Below are positions 43,596 through 53,068 of a DNA stretch of 64,000 nt, one piece after another (the stretch's first letter is position 1; each line of letters starts with the position of its first letter). The notes beneath the pieces are model-generated. The model was given only the letters and a program-made list of their open reading frames with translations, did no database searches and was not told the DNA's origin. This DNA comes from Pseudotabrizicola sp051200875 (lineage in GTDB: Bacteria > Pseudomonadota > Alphaproteobacteria > Rhodobacterales > Rhodobacteraceae). Position numbers and translations under genes: made by a program. The DNA is taken from the NCBI RefSeq assembly GCF_051200875.1, contig NZ_CP195191.1, forward strand, positions 2,418,001-2,482,000, read 5' to 3'.

Positions 43596-44597
43596 CTAGG
43601 TGCGCGTCGAGGCGCGGGCGATCAGTTTAACGGGGGTCACCATTTCTGGTGGCGGGGCGCGGCCTTCCTCCAGCCATGCCAGAACCGTTTCGGCCATTAG
43701 GCGGCCAAAGCCTGCAATATCGCAGCGCACCGAAGTCAGCGGCGGCCAGACCAAGGCGCAATCTTCGATATCGTCAAAGCCCATGACCTTGAGATCGGTG
43801 CCGATGGTGCGGCCCAGTTCGGCGCAGCCCGACATCACACCAAGGGCAACCAGATCGTTAAAACACATCACGGCATCAACCTGCGGAAAGTCATTGGCAA
43901 GGCGGGCGGCGGCTTCGCGGCCAAAGGCACGGCCGGGGCGGCCGGGCAGTAGGATGGGGTCTTGTCCGGCCTCGCGCAGAACAGAAAGGTAGCCCGACAT
44001 GCGGCGTTGCGTGACGGCGCGGCCTTCGAGGCCGCCGACAAAGGCAATGTGACGGGCTCCGCTGTCCAGAAGATGTTGGGCCGCAGCGCGACTGCCGGTT
44101 TCATAATCCGGGGCGGCAAAGGGGGCGCGGGCGGGGTCCACCACCTGACGCAAGACTTGCATGACGGGAATAGCGGCGCGCTCTATGGCGTCAAAGGTGT
44201 TTTCTTCGCCACCATAGGCAGGTGACAGGATTAGCGCCGAGACGCCATGTTCGATCATCGCGCCCACGACTTGCGCCTGAAGATCCGGGTCTTCGTCGGT
44301 ATTTGCCAGCACCGTGGCGTAACCGCGGGCGGATAGGGCCATCTGCACCGATGTGGCGAATTCGGTGAAGAAGGGGTTGCGCAAATCGTTGATGACAAGG
44401 CCGATCAGCCCCGCATTTGACGACCGCAAGGTGGCCGCGGCGCGGTTGTAGACATAGCCGATTTCGGCCATCGCCCGACGCACGTCTTCGCGGGTTTCCG
44501 CCTTTACCGCCGGGCTGTTCTGAAGCACGAGGCTGACGGTCGATTTTGAAACGCCGGCCTGTTTCGCCACGTCTATGATCGTCGGCCTGCGGTCCAT
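43596..44597 (-). CDS. LacI-family regulator of the DUF993 operon
   Basis: A 333-residue LacI protein: HTH at 5-25 (IIDVAKQAGVSKSTVSLVL), hinge YNRAAATLRSS, and an effector domain (LIGLVINDLRNPFFTEFA, CFNDLVALGVMSG, LKVMGFDDIEDCALVWPPLTSV). It lies inside the operon between the DUF993 and glycerate kinase genes. The palindromic sites at 59335-59375 have the CG-centred shape of LacI operators and are its most likely target. Confidence 0.92.
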   Translation of the reverse strand: MDRRPTIIDVAKQAGVSKSTVSLVLQNSPAVKAETREDVRRAMAEIGYVYNRAAATLRSSNAGLIGLVINDLRNPFFTEFATSVQMALSARGYATVLANTDEDPDLQAQVVGAMIEHGVSALILSPAYGGEENTFDAIERAAIPVMQVLRQVVDPARAPFAAPDYETGSRAAAQHLLDSGARHIAFVGGLEGRAVTQRRMSGYLSVLREAGQDPILLPGRPGRAFGREAAARLANDFPQVDAVMCFNDLVALGVMSGCAELGRTIGTDLKVMGFDDIEDCALVWPPLTSVRCDIAGFGRLMAETVLAWLEEGRAPPPEMVTPVKLIARASTRT

Positions 44598-44606
44598 CCA
44601 TGCTCC

Positions 44607-45770
44607 CTAGTCGATCCCATGCAGGGACAAAAGTGTCGTCATCCGGGCAGTGGCGAGATCGGGGACCGCAAGAAGCCCCGCCTGATCGGCCAGCCGAAAG
44701 ACATTGGCATAATGGACGATATCGCGTGAGGATTGGAAGCCCGCTGGCATGATGAAGTGACGCTGATGGCCGTTTAGCCACGAAAGGAAAGCGATGCCCG
44801 CCTTGTAGAACCGCGTGGGCGCGCGAAAAATCTCGCGGCTCAGCGGCACCGTCGGCGCAAAAAGCCGGTCATAAGTCTGCATGTCACCAATTGCGAGCGC
44901 CTCAAGCGCTTGGGACGCGGCCGGCGCAATGGCGGCGAAGATGCCCAGAAGAGCATGGGAAAACTGCTGGCCGTCGCCCGCGATCAGGGGCGCGTAGTTA
45001 AAGTCATCGCCGGTATAAAGCCGGACACCGGCGGGCAGGCGGGCCCGGAACGCCTCTTCGTGGGCCTGATCCAGAAGCGAGATCTTGATGCCATCGACCT
45101 TGGCCGGATTTTCGGCGATCAGCGACAGCATGAAATCGCTTGCGGTGGCAACGTCGCTGCTGCCCCAATAGCCGGTCAGCGACGGGTCGAACATATCGCC
45201 CAACCAATGCAGGATCACGGGGTCACGCGCCCCGTCGATCAGGCGACGATAGACCTGATGATAGGTTTCCGCCTTGGCCCCAATGGCCGGAAAGGCGCGG
45301 CTGGCCATCAGGATCAGCTGTCCGCCTGCGGCTTCGATGGCTTCGGCCTGCGTCGTATAGGCCGCAAGGATGGCGTCGGCATCTGTCAGTTGGGCCAAGG
45401 GCAGATGGTCGGTTCCTGCCCCGCAAGCCACGCGGGGCCGCATCGGATGCGATTTGGCCGCGGCCATGGTACGCTGGATCAGCTCCAGCGCTGTCGCCCA
45501 ATCGACGCCCATGCCACGCTGCGCCGTATCCATCGCCTCGGCCAGTCCTAGGCCCTGATCCCAAAGCTGCGTGCGAAAGGCCAAGGTCGCATCCCAATCC
45601 ACCGCCGGGCGTGTGTCCCACGGGCTGCGTTCGCGGATAGGGTCGCTGACGACATGGGCGGCGGCAAAGGCCGTGCGCGTCAAGGCCACGCGCGGCGGGC
45701 GGATTTCAAGCGGTGTGCCCGTCAGGCGGTAGGGTTCAAGTTTATTGGCTTCGGTCGGAAGGGTCAGCAT
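44607..45770 (-). CDS. DUF993 protein, DapA-like aldolase fold
   Basis: A 387-residue DUF993 protein. The second half follows the DHDPS/KDG-aldolase plan: SHPMRPRVACGAGTDH start, LMASRAFPAIG, PVILHWLGDMFDP where DapA has its Tyr strand, then K229 in VDGIKISLLD, which aligns with the Schiff-base Lys, and the loop LYTGDDFNYAPLIAGDGQQF. The first 100 residues (VDWDATLAFRTQLWDQGLG) are family-specific. I infer a class I aldolase or dehydratase; the DapA catalytic Tyr seems replaced by Trp. No reaction is known to me. Confidence 0.88.
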   Translation of the reverse strand: MLTLPTEANKLEPYRLTGTPLEIRPPRVALTRTAFAAAHVVSDPIRERSPWDTRPAVDWDATLAFRTQLWDQGLGLAEAMDTAQRGMGVDWATALELIQRTMAAAKSHPMRPRVACGAGTDHLPLAQLTDADAILAAYTTQAEAIEAAGGQLILMASRAFPAIGAKAETYHQVYRRLIDGARDPVILHWLGDMFDPSLTGYWGSSDVATASDFMLSLIAENPAKVDGIKISLLDQAHEEAFRARLPAGVRLYTGDDFNYAPLIAGDGQQFSHALLGIFAAIAPAASQALEALAIGDMQTYDRLFAPTVPLSREIFRAPTRFYKAGIAFLSWLNGHQRHFIMPAGFQSSRDIVHYANVFRLADQAGLLAVPDLATARMTTLLSLHGID

Positions 45771-45778
45771 GGCGGGCC

Positions 45779-46087
45779 TCAGGAGGGCAGGTCAAAGACG
45801 AGGATGCCGTCAAGGCCACCTTGCGCATGGGCAACAAGGGCAGCCCCGACACGGCGGTGATCGGGATGGTCCTGATAGGCGGCAAGGGCCGCCCAATCGT
45901 CGAAGTCAGCGGTGAATCCGTGAAGATAGCCGCGCTCGATCTGTTCCGGGCTTTCGCTGCGGCCCGCATGGATGGGGCCGAGACCGGGGATCTTGCCCTG
46001 TATGCTGGCAAGGTCGGCAAAGATTGCGGCGATGGTGTCCTCGCTGATCTCACGTCGAAAACGGATCAGGACGATGTGGCGGATCAT
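45779..46087 (-). CDS. Dabb (stress-responsive A/B barrel) protein
   Basis: A 102-residue dimeric alpha/beta barrel protein: MIRHIVLIRFRREIS, GLGPIHAGRSESPEQ, YLHGFTADFDDWAALAAYQDHPDH. Such proteins bind or cyclise small ligands; in catabolic operons they often act as auxiliary isomerases. It lies 8 bases upstream of the DUF993 gene and 3 bases after the GMC gene. Confidence 0.9.
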   Translation of the reverse strand: MIRHIVLIRFRREISEDTIAAIFADLASIQGKIPGLGPIHAGRSESPEQIERGYLHGFTADFDDWAALAAYQDHPDHRRVGAALVAHAQGGLDGILVFDLPS

Positions 46088-46090
46088 GGA

Positions 46091-47677
46091 TCAAATCCCG
46101 TGGCTTTGGCGGATCAGATCGGCACCTTTTTCGCCGATCATGATCGCGGTGGCATTGGTGTTGGCCGAGACCAGTGTTGGCATGATCGAATTGTCGACCA
46201 CGCGAAGCGCGCCGATCCCGTTAAGCCGCAAGGCCGGATCAACCACGGCTTGCCCATCCACCCCCATTCGGCAGGTGCCTGCGGGGTGATGGTCGGTCTT
46301 GGAATGCGTGCAGGCATAGCGGAAATAATCAGCATCGGTTCGAACGTCTGGCCCCGGAAGTCGTTCGGCTTTGACAAAGGGTTTCAGCGCGTCTTGGCGC
46401 ATGATCTCTTGCGCCAGTTTCAGCCCGCGGATCGACATTTCACGGTCATGCGGATCTGCCCAATAGTTCGGGTCGATCAGGGGGGCGGCCAGAGGATCCG
46501 CCGAAGCAAGCCGGACGGTGCCACGCGACCGCGGGCGCAGATAGGCCGAGTTGAGCGTGACACCACCCTGCGGCATGGCGGCAACGCCTGCCTCGATGCC
46601 AGAGCCAAGGCCAAGGTGGAACTGGATATCGGGGCTGCGGGCATTTTCATCGGCGTACCAGAAACCGCCGGTTTCAAAGAGCGAGGAGGCGACCGGCCCT
46701 GTGCGCGTCAGCAGATATTGCAGGCCAGCAAGGGCGGACCAATGCGGTTTCGCGTAGCGGTCATAGGTGTGTGGTCCGGTGCATTCGGCGATGACAAACA
46801 GATCAAGGTGGTCTTGGAGGTTCGCTCCGACCTGCGGCTGGTCAAGCGTCACCGTCACGCCAAGACGGGAGAGATCATCCGCCGGACCGATGCCGGAAAG
46901 CTGCAAGAGCCGCGGCGAGCCAATGGCACCAGAGGAGAGGATAACCTCGGTCGCGGCGCGGATAATGCCCTCGTCGGCCAGCTCGACGCCAGTTGCCACG
47001 CCCTTTTCGACCACGATGCGAAGAACCTGCGCGCCGGTGCGGATCGTCAGATTGCGTCGGTGACGGTTGGGGTTCAGGTAGGCGATCGAGGCCGAAGATC
47101 TGCGCACATTGCGTTGGGTCAGCTGGTAATAGCCGACGCCATCTTGGGTTTCGCCGGCCATATCTTCGTTGAAGGGAATGCCCAGCTGGCATGCGGCTTT
47201 GAAATAGGCGTCGCAAATGGGAAGGGGTGCTGCAGGTTTGGAAACACCAAGCGGCCCGCCCTTGCCGTGATAGCGGTTGTCGTAGCTGTCATTATCCTCG
47301 GCCTTGCGGAAATAGGGCAGCACATCTTCATAGCCCCAACCCGCACAGCCCATTTGCCGCCATTCGTCATAATCGAGCGCATTGCCGCGGGTGTAAATCT
47401 GGGCATTGATCGACGACCCGCCGCCGATCACCTTGGCCTGGGTGTAGCGGATCACCATGTCGTTCATGTGCTTTTGCGGCACGGTGTACCAGCCCCAGGA
47501 GCCGATCCCTTTGGTCATTTTCGCAAAACCGGCCGGCAGGTGATAGAAGGGGTGGCGATCCCTCCCCCCGGCCTCGAGCAGCAGAACCGAGACCTCTGGA
47601 TTTTCGCTGAGCCGAGCGGCGAGAACGGACCCGGCAGAGCCACCACCGATGATGATGAAATCATAACCTTTGCTCAT
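46091..47677 (-). CDS. GMC family FAD oxidoreductase 1 (choline-dehydrogenase-like)
   Basis: A 528-residue GMC enzyme; ATG at 47677 (a GTG one codon earlier is the alternative). FAD motif IIIGGGSAGSVLAARLSE, GGSSINAQIYTRGNALDYDEW, and the C-terminal active-site region CTHSKTDHHPAGTCRMG with SANTNATAIMIGEKGADLI. Oxidises a primary alcohol or polyol. Choline itself is not supported by the neighbourhood; a sugar alcohol or aryl alcohol fits better. Confidence 0.92.
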   Translation of the reverse strand: MSKGYDFIIIGGGSAGSVLAARLSENPEVSVLLLEAGGRDRHPFYHLPAGFAKMTKGIGSWGWYTVPQKHMNDMVIRYTQAKVIGGGSSINAQIYTRGNALDYDEWRQMGCAGWGYEDVLPYFRKAEDNDSYDNRYHGKGGPLGVSKPAAPLPICDAYFKAACQLGIPFNEDMAGETQDGVGYYQLTQRNVRRSSASIAYLNPNRHRRNLTIRTGAQVLRIVVEKGVATGVELADEGIIRAATEVILSSGAIGSPRLLQLSGIGPADDLSRLGVTVTLDQPQVGANLQDHLDLFVIAECTGPHTYDRYAKPHWSALAGLQYLLTRTGPVASSLFETGGFWYADENARSPDIQFHLGLGSGIEAGVAAMPQGGVTLNSAYLRPRSRGTVRLASADPLAAPLIDPNYWADPHDREMSIRGLKLAQEIMRQDALKPFVKAERLPGPDVRTDADYFRYACTHSKTDHHPAGTCRMGVDGQAVVDPALRLNGIGALRVVDNSIMPTLVSANTNATAIMIGEKGADLIRQSHGI

Positions 47678-47702
47678 CACGCGCCTCCCTTGGCCGCGAG
47701 GA

Positions 47703-47749
47703 CCAAGAATTTTCGAAAATTCTTGGCAAATTTCTTCGAAGAAATTTGC
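47703..47749. repeat. Twin perfect palindromes, copy 1
   Basis: Two perfect 24-bp palindromes share two central bases: 47703-47726 (centre TTTTCGAAAA) and 47726-47749 (centre TTCTTCGAAGAA). They lie in the 91-base gap between the SDR and GMC genes. The same two-part design occurs at 53069-53114. Confidence 0.85.
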
Positions 47750-47768
47750 GGTTCACGATGCTGCATCG

Positions 47769-48530
47769 TCACAGCCTTCCGATCGAAAGACCGCCATCAA
47801 CGGGAATGACCGCACCGGTGGCAAAGGCGAGTTGGCCAGTGGCCAGAGGTACGACGACCGAACCGATGTCAGAGGGTTCGCCCCAGCGTGCTGCGGGGAC
47901 AAGGCCGCCTTCGATCCGGGCGGTGTACTTGTCTTTGACGCCAGATGTCATTTCGGTCGCGATGATGCCGGGCCGCAATTCAAAGACGCCGATGCCGTGC
48001 GGCGCAAGCCGCAGAGCAAGGGTTTGTGCGGCCATCGCGGCCCCGGCCTTCGAGATGCAGTAATCTGCCCGTTCGATGCTGGCCATCTGGGCCGAGACCG
48101 AGGTCACGAATGTAATGGACCGGTAGGTTTCGGCTTGCGCAGCCAACATCCGCTTTGCCACCTGTTGCGCCAGAAAGAAGGCGCCGCGCAAGTTGATGCC
48201 GGTCACGAAATCGAAATTCTCGGGTGTGATCTCTAACAAGTCGCCGCGCACCTTGGCGGCGACTCCTGCATTTTGAACGAGCGTCGAGATCGGGCCCATC
48301 TCGGCTTCAATCTGATCCAGCAGCAAAGAATTCGCCTCGATATCGGAAAGGTCGTGGCGGAAGTAGCGGGCCGTTGGGCCAAGTTCCGAGAGAGCCGAAA
48401 CTACGGCCGGGCTTGCGGGATCGGAGCGCGAGGCCAAGGCAATATGGAAACCTGCCTCGGCCAGTGCTTTGGCGATGCCAAGGCCGATGCCTTGCTGACC
48501 GCCGGTAACCAGCGCGAGAGGGGCTGTCAT
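47769..48530 (-). CDS. SDR oxidoreductase of the DUF993 operon
   Basis: A 253-residue SDR: LVTGGQQGIGLGIAKALAEA, ASRSDPAS (NADP-type after beta-2), NAGV, Ser in TFVTSVSAQM, Y-x3-K in YCISKAG and the C-terminal IPVDGGLSIGRL. Probably oxidises or reduces a polyol or keto-sugar intermediate. ATGA overlap with the next GMC gene's stop. Confidence 0.92.
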   Translation of the reverse strand: MTAPLALVTGGQQGIGLGIAKALAEAGFHIALASRSDPASPAVVSALSELGPTARYFRHDLSDIEANSLLLDQIEAEMGPISTLVQNAGVAAKVRGDLLEITPENFDFVTGINLRGAFFLAQQVAKRMLAAQAETYRSITFVTSVSAQMASIERADYCISKAGAAMAAQTLALRLAPHGIGVFELRPGIIATEMTSGVKDKYTARIEGGLVPAARWGEPSDIGSVVVPLATGQLAFATGAVIPVDGGLSIGRL

Positions 48531-50014
48531 GGCAATCTCCTTGCGATTTCCTCGCCCGCGCGCAGAGCGAGCGCCGCGATGGTCAAAGACGGGTTCACCC
48601 CGGCCGAGGTTGGCAGCACAGAGGCATCAACGATGTAGAGGTTCTCGACGTCATGCGCCTTGAGGTTCACATCCACGACCGAGGTGGAAGGATCTGACCC
48701 CATCCGATTTGTGCCACATTGGTGCGAGGGTTTGGACTTGGGGAATCCACGCGCCAAGGTGATTGGCCAACCTGCGCGACGCATGGCCTGTTTCAGGCGT
48801 TTGACCAGCAGGTCATGGGCGCGGGTGTTTGTCTTTCGCCAATCTAGAACAACGCCACCGTCTCTCCACAGCACGCGCGAATTCGGGTCTGGCAGATCCT
48901 CGGACATGGCCATGATGTGGATTGAATGATCGGCAATGTGACGGGCGAGAAAGAGCGGCAGCCCCGCCTCGCCAGCCAGAATGGGCCCGGTTACGCGGCC
49001 CAGCATCTGGATATTGCCCAAGGGTTCACCATTGGGGCCACCTGTCAGGTAGTAGTCATTCACCTGAATCGTCTTTTCATAAACCGTGCGATTGCGGCGG
49101 AAGGGGTTGTAGGCCACCATCGCGGTCAGGTTGTGGTTCATGAAGTTCCGGCCAACCTGATCCGACCAGTTCGCCAGCCCGTTCGGATGATTGTCATTGG
49201 CAGAGGCGAGCAGCAGAGCCGAAGACAGGATCGCCCCGGCGCAGAGGCAGACCACGGGGGCGCTGAGGGTTTCCCGTGTCCCGTTGCGGTCCACTTCCAC
49301 GCCAGTGATGCGCCCGCCTTTTTCCAACAGACGCAGCGCCCTTGTTCCGGTTTGCAGAATGACGTTCGGATGTTTCAGCGCCTCGGCCAATCCGCAAGAC
49401 TCGGCATCGGACTTTGCCCCTGTGCTGTCAGGGAAAGCATCCCATGTCGTCGGTGCCCGATCCAGCCAGCGGTCGATGTCAATGCCCAAGGGCAAGGGCG
49501 AGACATGCAGCCCTTGCGCCCGGAACGCGGTGGACAGAGCGGCAATATCCGGCTCATCAGGAACGGGTGGAAAGGGATAGGGTGCTGAGTGTGGCGGCTC
49601 GGTCGGGTCAAGACTTGCATCCCCCCGCACCCGATACAGGCTTTCGGCCCGCGAATAATACGGCTCAAGCGCGTCGTAACTGATCGGCCAGCCCGGTGTT
49701 GTGCCGTCGATATGGCGCAGGGGCCTAAAGTCTTCGGCTCGGTAACGCAGAAGGACCGCGCCGTAGAATTTGGTGTTGCCCCCAACATAGGCATAATTGC
49801 CGGGATGTAGCAAAGCGCCCGAGACATCGCGCCAAAGCTCGTTCGGTTTGAAGTGGCCGCGCTGGAAAATGGCCTCAGGGTCCCGCGCCTCTGGACTGTC
49901 GGGAAGCCTTTCTCCGCGTTCAAGGATCAAGACGCGCTTGCCTGTGGGTGCAAGGGCCGCTGCAAGTGTCGCCCCTCCCATGCCAGAGCCTATGATGATG
50001 ACGTCAGGTTGCAT
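48527..50014 (-). CDS. GMC family FAD oxidoreductase 2
   Basis: A 495-residue GMC enzyme of the branch with gluconate/glucose-3-dehydrogenase-like members: VIIIGSGMGGATLAAAL, YVGGNTKFYGAVLLRYR, VCLCAGAILSSALLLASAN, SHQCGTNRMGSDPSTSVVD and VDASVLPTSAGVNPSL. It lacks a signal peptide, so it is cytoplasmic or needs a partner. Two different GMC enzymes in one operon suggest two successive alcohol oxidations. Its ATG shares bases with the ATPase gene's TAA. Confidence 0.92.
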   Translation of the reverse strand: MQPDVIIIGSGMGGATLAAALAPTGKRVLILERGERLPDSPEARDPEAIFQRGHFKPNELWRDVSGALLHPGNYAYVGGNTKFYGAVLLRYRAEDFRPLRHIDGTTPGWPISYDALEPYYSRAESLYRVRGDASLDPTEPPHSAPYPFPPVPDEPDIAALSTAFRAQGLHVSPLPLGIDIDRWLDRAPTTWDAFPDSTGAKSDAESCGLAEALKHPNVILQTGTRALRLLEKGGRITGVEVDRNGTRETLSAPVVCLCAGAILSSALLLASANDNHPNGLANWSDQVGRNFMNHNLTAMVAYNPFRRNRTVYEKTIQVNDYYLTGGPNGEPLGNIQMLGRVTGPILAGEAGLPLFLARHIADHSIHIMAMSEDLPDPNSRVLWRDGGVVLDWRKTNTRAHDLLVKRLKQAMRRAGWPITLARGFPKSKPSHQCGTNRMGSDPSTSVVDVNLKAHDVENLYIVDASVLPTSAGVNPSLTIAALALRAGEEIARRLP

Positions 50015-51126
50015 TATGGGGCGATCCGTTCCTCGGTCTTGGGGTCAAAGGCCACAGCCTTTTCCATGTTCACGGCAAAGTCGAAGATCTGCCCTTCATT
50101 CACGCTGGCATCGGCCCGCATTCTGGCAACGATGTCACGGCCCGAAAGGGGCATCGTGACAAAGGTATCTGACCCCGCAGGTTCCGTCACCGAGACACGG
50201 TTCGACAGGGCCACGATATTTCCGGATTTCCGATCAGCGCCTTCGGGATCGGTGATAGCCTCGGGGCGAATGCCCAGAAGAATTTCCCGCCCATCCCAAG
50301 CGGCAAGGTTTTGCTGGCTGAAGGGCAGGAATTGCGCGACGCCGTCGGCATCGACGATGCGGGCATGGGGGCGGCCATCGCGCAGCGAAACCTGTGCTGG
50401 CACGATGTTCATGGCCGGGCTTCCCATGAAGGTGGCGACAAAGATGTTGGCCGGGGTGTCGTAGATTTCTTTCGGCGTTCCAAGTTGCTGGACATACCCC
50501 TTGTTCATCACCGCAATGCGGGTGGAAAGCGTCATCGCCTCGATCTGGTCATGGGTGACGTAGACAATGGTGGTGCGCAGCTTTTGGTGCAGCTTCTTGA
50601 TTTCGGTCCGCATATCGACGCGCAGTTTTGCATCAAGGTTCGACAACGGTTCATCAAAGAGGAAGACATCCGGGTCACGAACAAGCGCACGGCCCATAGC
50701 CACGCGCTGACGTTGCCCCCCGGAAAGCTGGCCGGGTTTGCGGTCGAGCAGGTGGTCGATCTGAAGAAGCTTGGACACGTCGGCCAAGGCCTGCTCGCGT
50801 TCCGGCTTTGGGACGCCGTGCATTTCAAGCCCGAAGGTCATGTTCTGACCGACGGTCATGTTGGGGTAAAGCGCGTAGCTTTGGAACACCATCGCGATAT
50901 TGCGTTTGGAAGGGTGGACCCCATTGATCACGCGGCCCTTGATGCTGATGTCGCCACCCGTGATACCTTCCAGCCCGGCAATCATGTTCAGCAAGGTTGA
51001 TTTTCCACAACCGGATGGGCCGACAAGAACAAGGAACTCTCCCTCTTCAACCGCGATATCGACGCGGTGCAGAACCTCGACTTGTCCGTAGGATTTGGTG
51101 ACGTTGGAGATATCGAGAAAGCCCAT
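50014..51126 (-). CDS. Carbohydrate ABC transporter ATPase (MalK/UgpC type)
   Basis: A 370-residue ATPase of the CUT1 class: Walker A GPSGCGKST, signature LSGGQRQRVAMGRALVRDP, Walker B VFLFDEPLSNLDAKLR, switch His YVTHDQIEAM, and the C-terminal regulatory OB domain (LGIRPEAITDPEG). MalK-like proteins often energise more than one importer, so annotation as glycerol-3-phosphate transporter (UgpC) would be by sequence class only. Confidence 0.95.
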   Translation of the reverse strand: MGFLDISNVTKSYGQVEVLHRVDIAVEEGEFLVLVGPSGCGKSTLLNMIAGLEGITGGDISIKGRVINGVHPSKRNIAMVFQSYALYPNMTVGQNMTFGLEMHGVPKPEREQALADVSKLLQIDHLLDRKPGQLSGGQRQRVAMGRALVRDPDVFLFDEPLSNLDAKLRVDMRTEIKKLHQKLRTTIVYVTHDQIEAMTLSTRIAVMNKGYVQQLGTPKEIYDTPANIFVATFMGSPAMNIVPAQVSLRDGRPHARIVDADGVAQFLPFSQQNLAAWDGREILLGIRPEAITDPEGADRKSGNIVALSNRVSVTEPAGSDTFVTMPLSGRDIVARMRADASVNEGQIFDFAVNMEKAVAFDPKTEERIAP

Positions 51127-51158
51127 GGTCCGCTCCGTTCGGTTTCGTTTCGACTTGT

Positions 51159-51192
51159 GGTCCCGCGCGGCCGTGTAGTTGCGCGCGGGACC
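51159..51192 (-). other. Intercistronic hairpin
   Basis: GGTCCCGCGC (51159-51168) pairs perfectly with GCGCGGGACC (51183-51192), loop 14. It lies in the 141-base gap between permease 2 and the ATPase, the largest spacing within the ABC transporter genes; it may reduce or protect the downstream message. Confidence 0.6.
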
Positions 51193-51267
51193 GATGCATT
51201 AGGCGACAAGGCCCGACAGGATTATATGCCGCCTTGGCGAGCCGGGTTTTGAGCGGCTCTTGTGGAC

Positions 51268-52146
51268 CTAGCCCTTCACCGACCCCGCCATCAGACCGCG
51301 CACGAAGTAGCGGCCAGCGACGATGTAGACAAAGAGGGTGGGAAGGGCCGCGAGGATCGCGCCTGCGAAGTGAACATTGTATTCTTTAACCCCGGTCGAG
51401 GATTGGACGAGGTTGTTCAGGGCGACCGTCATTGGCTGCGACGTGCCGCCAAAGGAGGCACCGAACAGGAAGTCATTCCAGATATTGGTGAACTGCCAGA
51501 TCACCGATACCACGGCGATCGGTCCGCTGACGGGCAGAAGGATGCGCCAGAAGATGCGAAAGAACCCTGCCCCGTCGATTTGGGCCGCCCGGATCAACTC
51601 TGTCGGAAAGGCCGCATAATAATTGCGGAAGTAGAGCGTCGTGAAGCCGATGCCGTAGACGACATGGACAAGGATCAGCCCCGGCACCGATCCCGCCATG
51701 CCCAGTTTGCCAAGGACGACGGCCATTGGGATCAGAACGATCTGGAAGGGAATGAAACAGGAAAACAGCATCAGGCCAAACACCCAAGTGTCGCCGCGAA
51801 AACGCCATTTCGTCAGGATATAGCCGTTCATCGCGCCGACGATGGTCGAGATCACGACAGCGGGAACGACCATCAGGATCGAGTTGAGAAAATAGGGTTT
51901 CAGGCCCGTTGGCTCGATCCCGATCTGCGCGGTGGACCAAGCCGACCGCCACGGCTCCAGCGTCCAGACCTGCGGCAGGGCCATCATGTTGCCCCCCGTT
52001 ATCTCTGCCAGCGGCTTCACCGAGTTCACGCCCATGACGTAGAGCGGCAACAGGTAGAAAAGCGCGAACAGGATCAGGACGAGATAGAGGAAAACCCGCG
52101 TGATGCGCCCCATGGAAACAGCGGTGTCTTGCGTGACAGCTGACAT
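51268..52146 (-). CDS. Carbohydrate ABC permease 2 (MalG type)
   Basis: A 292-residue permease with six TM helices and the EAA loop YYAAFPTELIRAAQIDGAGF that docks the ATPase; ends GRYFVRGLMAGSVKG, typical for MalG-like proteins. Its ATG overlaps the stop of permease 1 (TGATG). Confidence 0.95.
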   Translation of the reverse strand: MSAVTQDTAVSMGRITRVFLYLVLILFALFYLLPLYVMGVNSVKPLAEITGGNMMALPQVWTLEPWRSAWSTAQIGIEPTGLKPYFLNSILMVVPAVVISTIVGAMNGYILTKWRFRGDTWVFGLMLFSCFIPFQIVLIPMAVVLGKLGMAGSVPGLILVHVVYGIGFTTLYFRNYYAAFPTELIRAAQIDGAGFFRIFWRILLPVSGPIAVVSVIWQFTNIWNDFLFGASFGGTSQPMTVALNNLVQSSTGVKEYNVHFAGAILAALPTLFVYIVAGRYFVRGLMAGSVKG

Positions 52147-53039
52147 CAGCGTTTCTCCTTCAATTCGGCATAGAGGTAGGGGACCATGATGGCCGCAATG
52201 GTCATCAGCATGATCACAGCAGATGACGCGCCAATGCCCATCTGGTTGCGGGTGAAGGTGTAGGAATACATGAAGGTTGCGGGCATTTCGGTGGCCCGTC
52301 CGGGTCCCCCACCGGTAAGGGCTATCACGAGGTCATAAGATTTGATCGCCAGATGCGAGAGGATCACGAAGGCCGACAGGAAAGCCGGGCGGAGCAAAGG
52401 AATGACGATCCGGCGGTAAAGCTGCCAGTTCGATGCTCCGTCGATTTGCGCGGCTTTCAGGATTTCATTGTCGATGCCACGAAGCCCGGCCAGAAACATG
52501 GCCATGACGAAGCCCGAGGTTTGCCAGACCGCGGCGATTACGATGGTGTAAATCGCCATGTCACTGTCCTTGATCCAAGTGAAGGTGAAGCTCTCCCAGC
52601 CCCACTGCTGCATGACTTTTTGCAGGCCGATGCCGGGATCCAGAAACCACTTCCACGCCGTGCCTGTCACGATGAAGGAGAGCGCCATCGGATAGAGGTA
52701 GATCGGCCGCAACAGCCCCTCGCCGCGGATCTTCTGGTCAAGGAAGATGGCAAGGGAGAGACCGATGATCGTGCAGATCAAGATATAAAGCGTGGCAAAG
52801 ACCGCGATGTTGGAAATCGCCGTGTGCCAGTGATTGAGCGCGAAGAGCTTTTGATAATTTTCAAATCCTACCCAAGTGAACTTGGGCAGCATTTTGGAGC
52901 CCGTGAAGGACAGGACCACTGTGAAGGCGATGAAGCCATAGACGAATAGAAGCGTCACGGCGAAGGACGGGGCTAGCACGAGTTTTGGCAACCAGTCCTG
53001 CAAGCGTGTACGGAAATCGGCATCGACCGAAGCAGCCAT
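52146..53039 (-). CDS. Carbohydrate ABC permease 1 (MalF type)
   Basis: A 297-residue permease with six TM helices and EAA loop GLRGIDNEILKAAQIDGASN. The start at 53039 (MAASVDADF) follows GGGAGGTGCCGTG; the frame upstream runs through palindromes and is not coding. Confidence 0.93.
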   Translation of the reverse strand: MAASVDADFRTRLQDWLPKLVLAPSFAVTLLFVYGFIAFTVVLSFTGSKMLPKFTWVGFENYQKLFALNHWHTAISNIAVFATLYILICTIIGLSLAIFLDQKIRGEGLLRPIYLYPMALSFIVTGTAWKWFLDPGIGLQKVMQQWGWESFTFTWIKDSDMAIYTIVIAAVWQTSGFVMAMFLAGLRGIDNEILKAAQIDGASNWQLYRRIVIPLLRPAFLSAFVILSHLAIKSYDLVIALTGGGPGRATEMPATFMYSYTFTRNQMGIGASSAVIMLMTIAAIMVPYLYAELKEKR

Positions 53040-53068
53040 CACGGCACCTCCCTGCCGCATCGGCCGCG

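Noticed and set aside
45713..47809. A 698-codon open frame on the plus strand
   Set aside because: It is antisense to the Dabb, DUF993 and GMC genes, whose family motifs are clear; its translation is low-complexity Gly/Arg/His with no motif, as GC-rich shadows usually are.
46091..50014. Choline/betaine pathway (betA with betB at 54462)
   Set aside because: There are two dissimilar GMC enzymes, a sugar importer and glycerate kinase, and no betI or choline transporter; the betaine reading is not supported.
50014..51126. Glycerol-3-phosphate importer ATPase (UgpC) in the strict sense
   Set aside because: MalK-class ATPases share this sequence; the binding protein beside it looks carbohydrate-specific and no ugpABE-like marks are seen.
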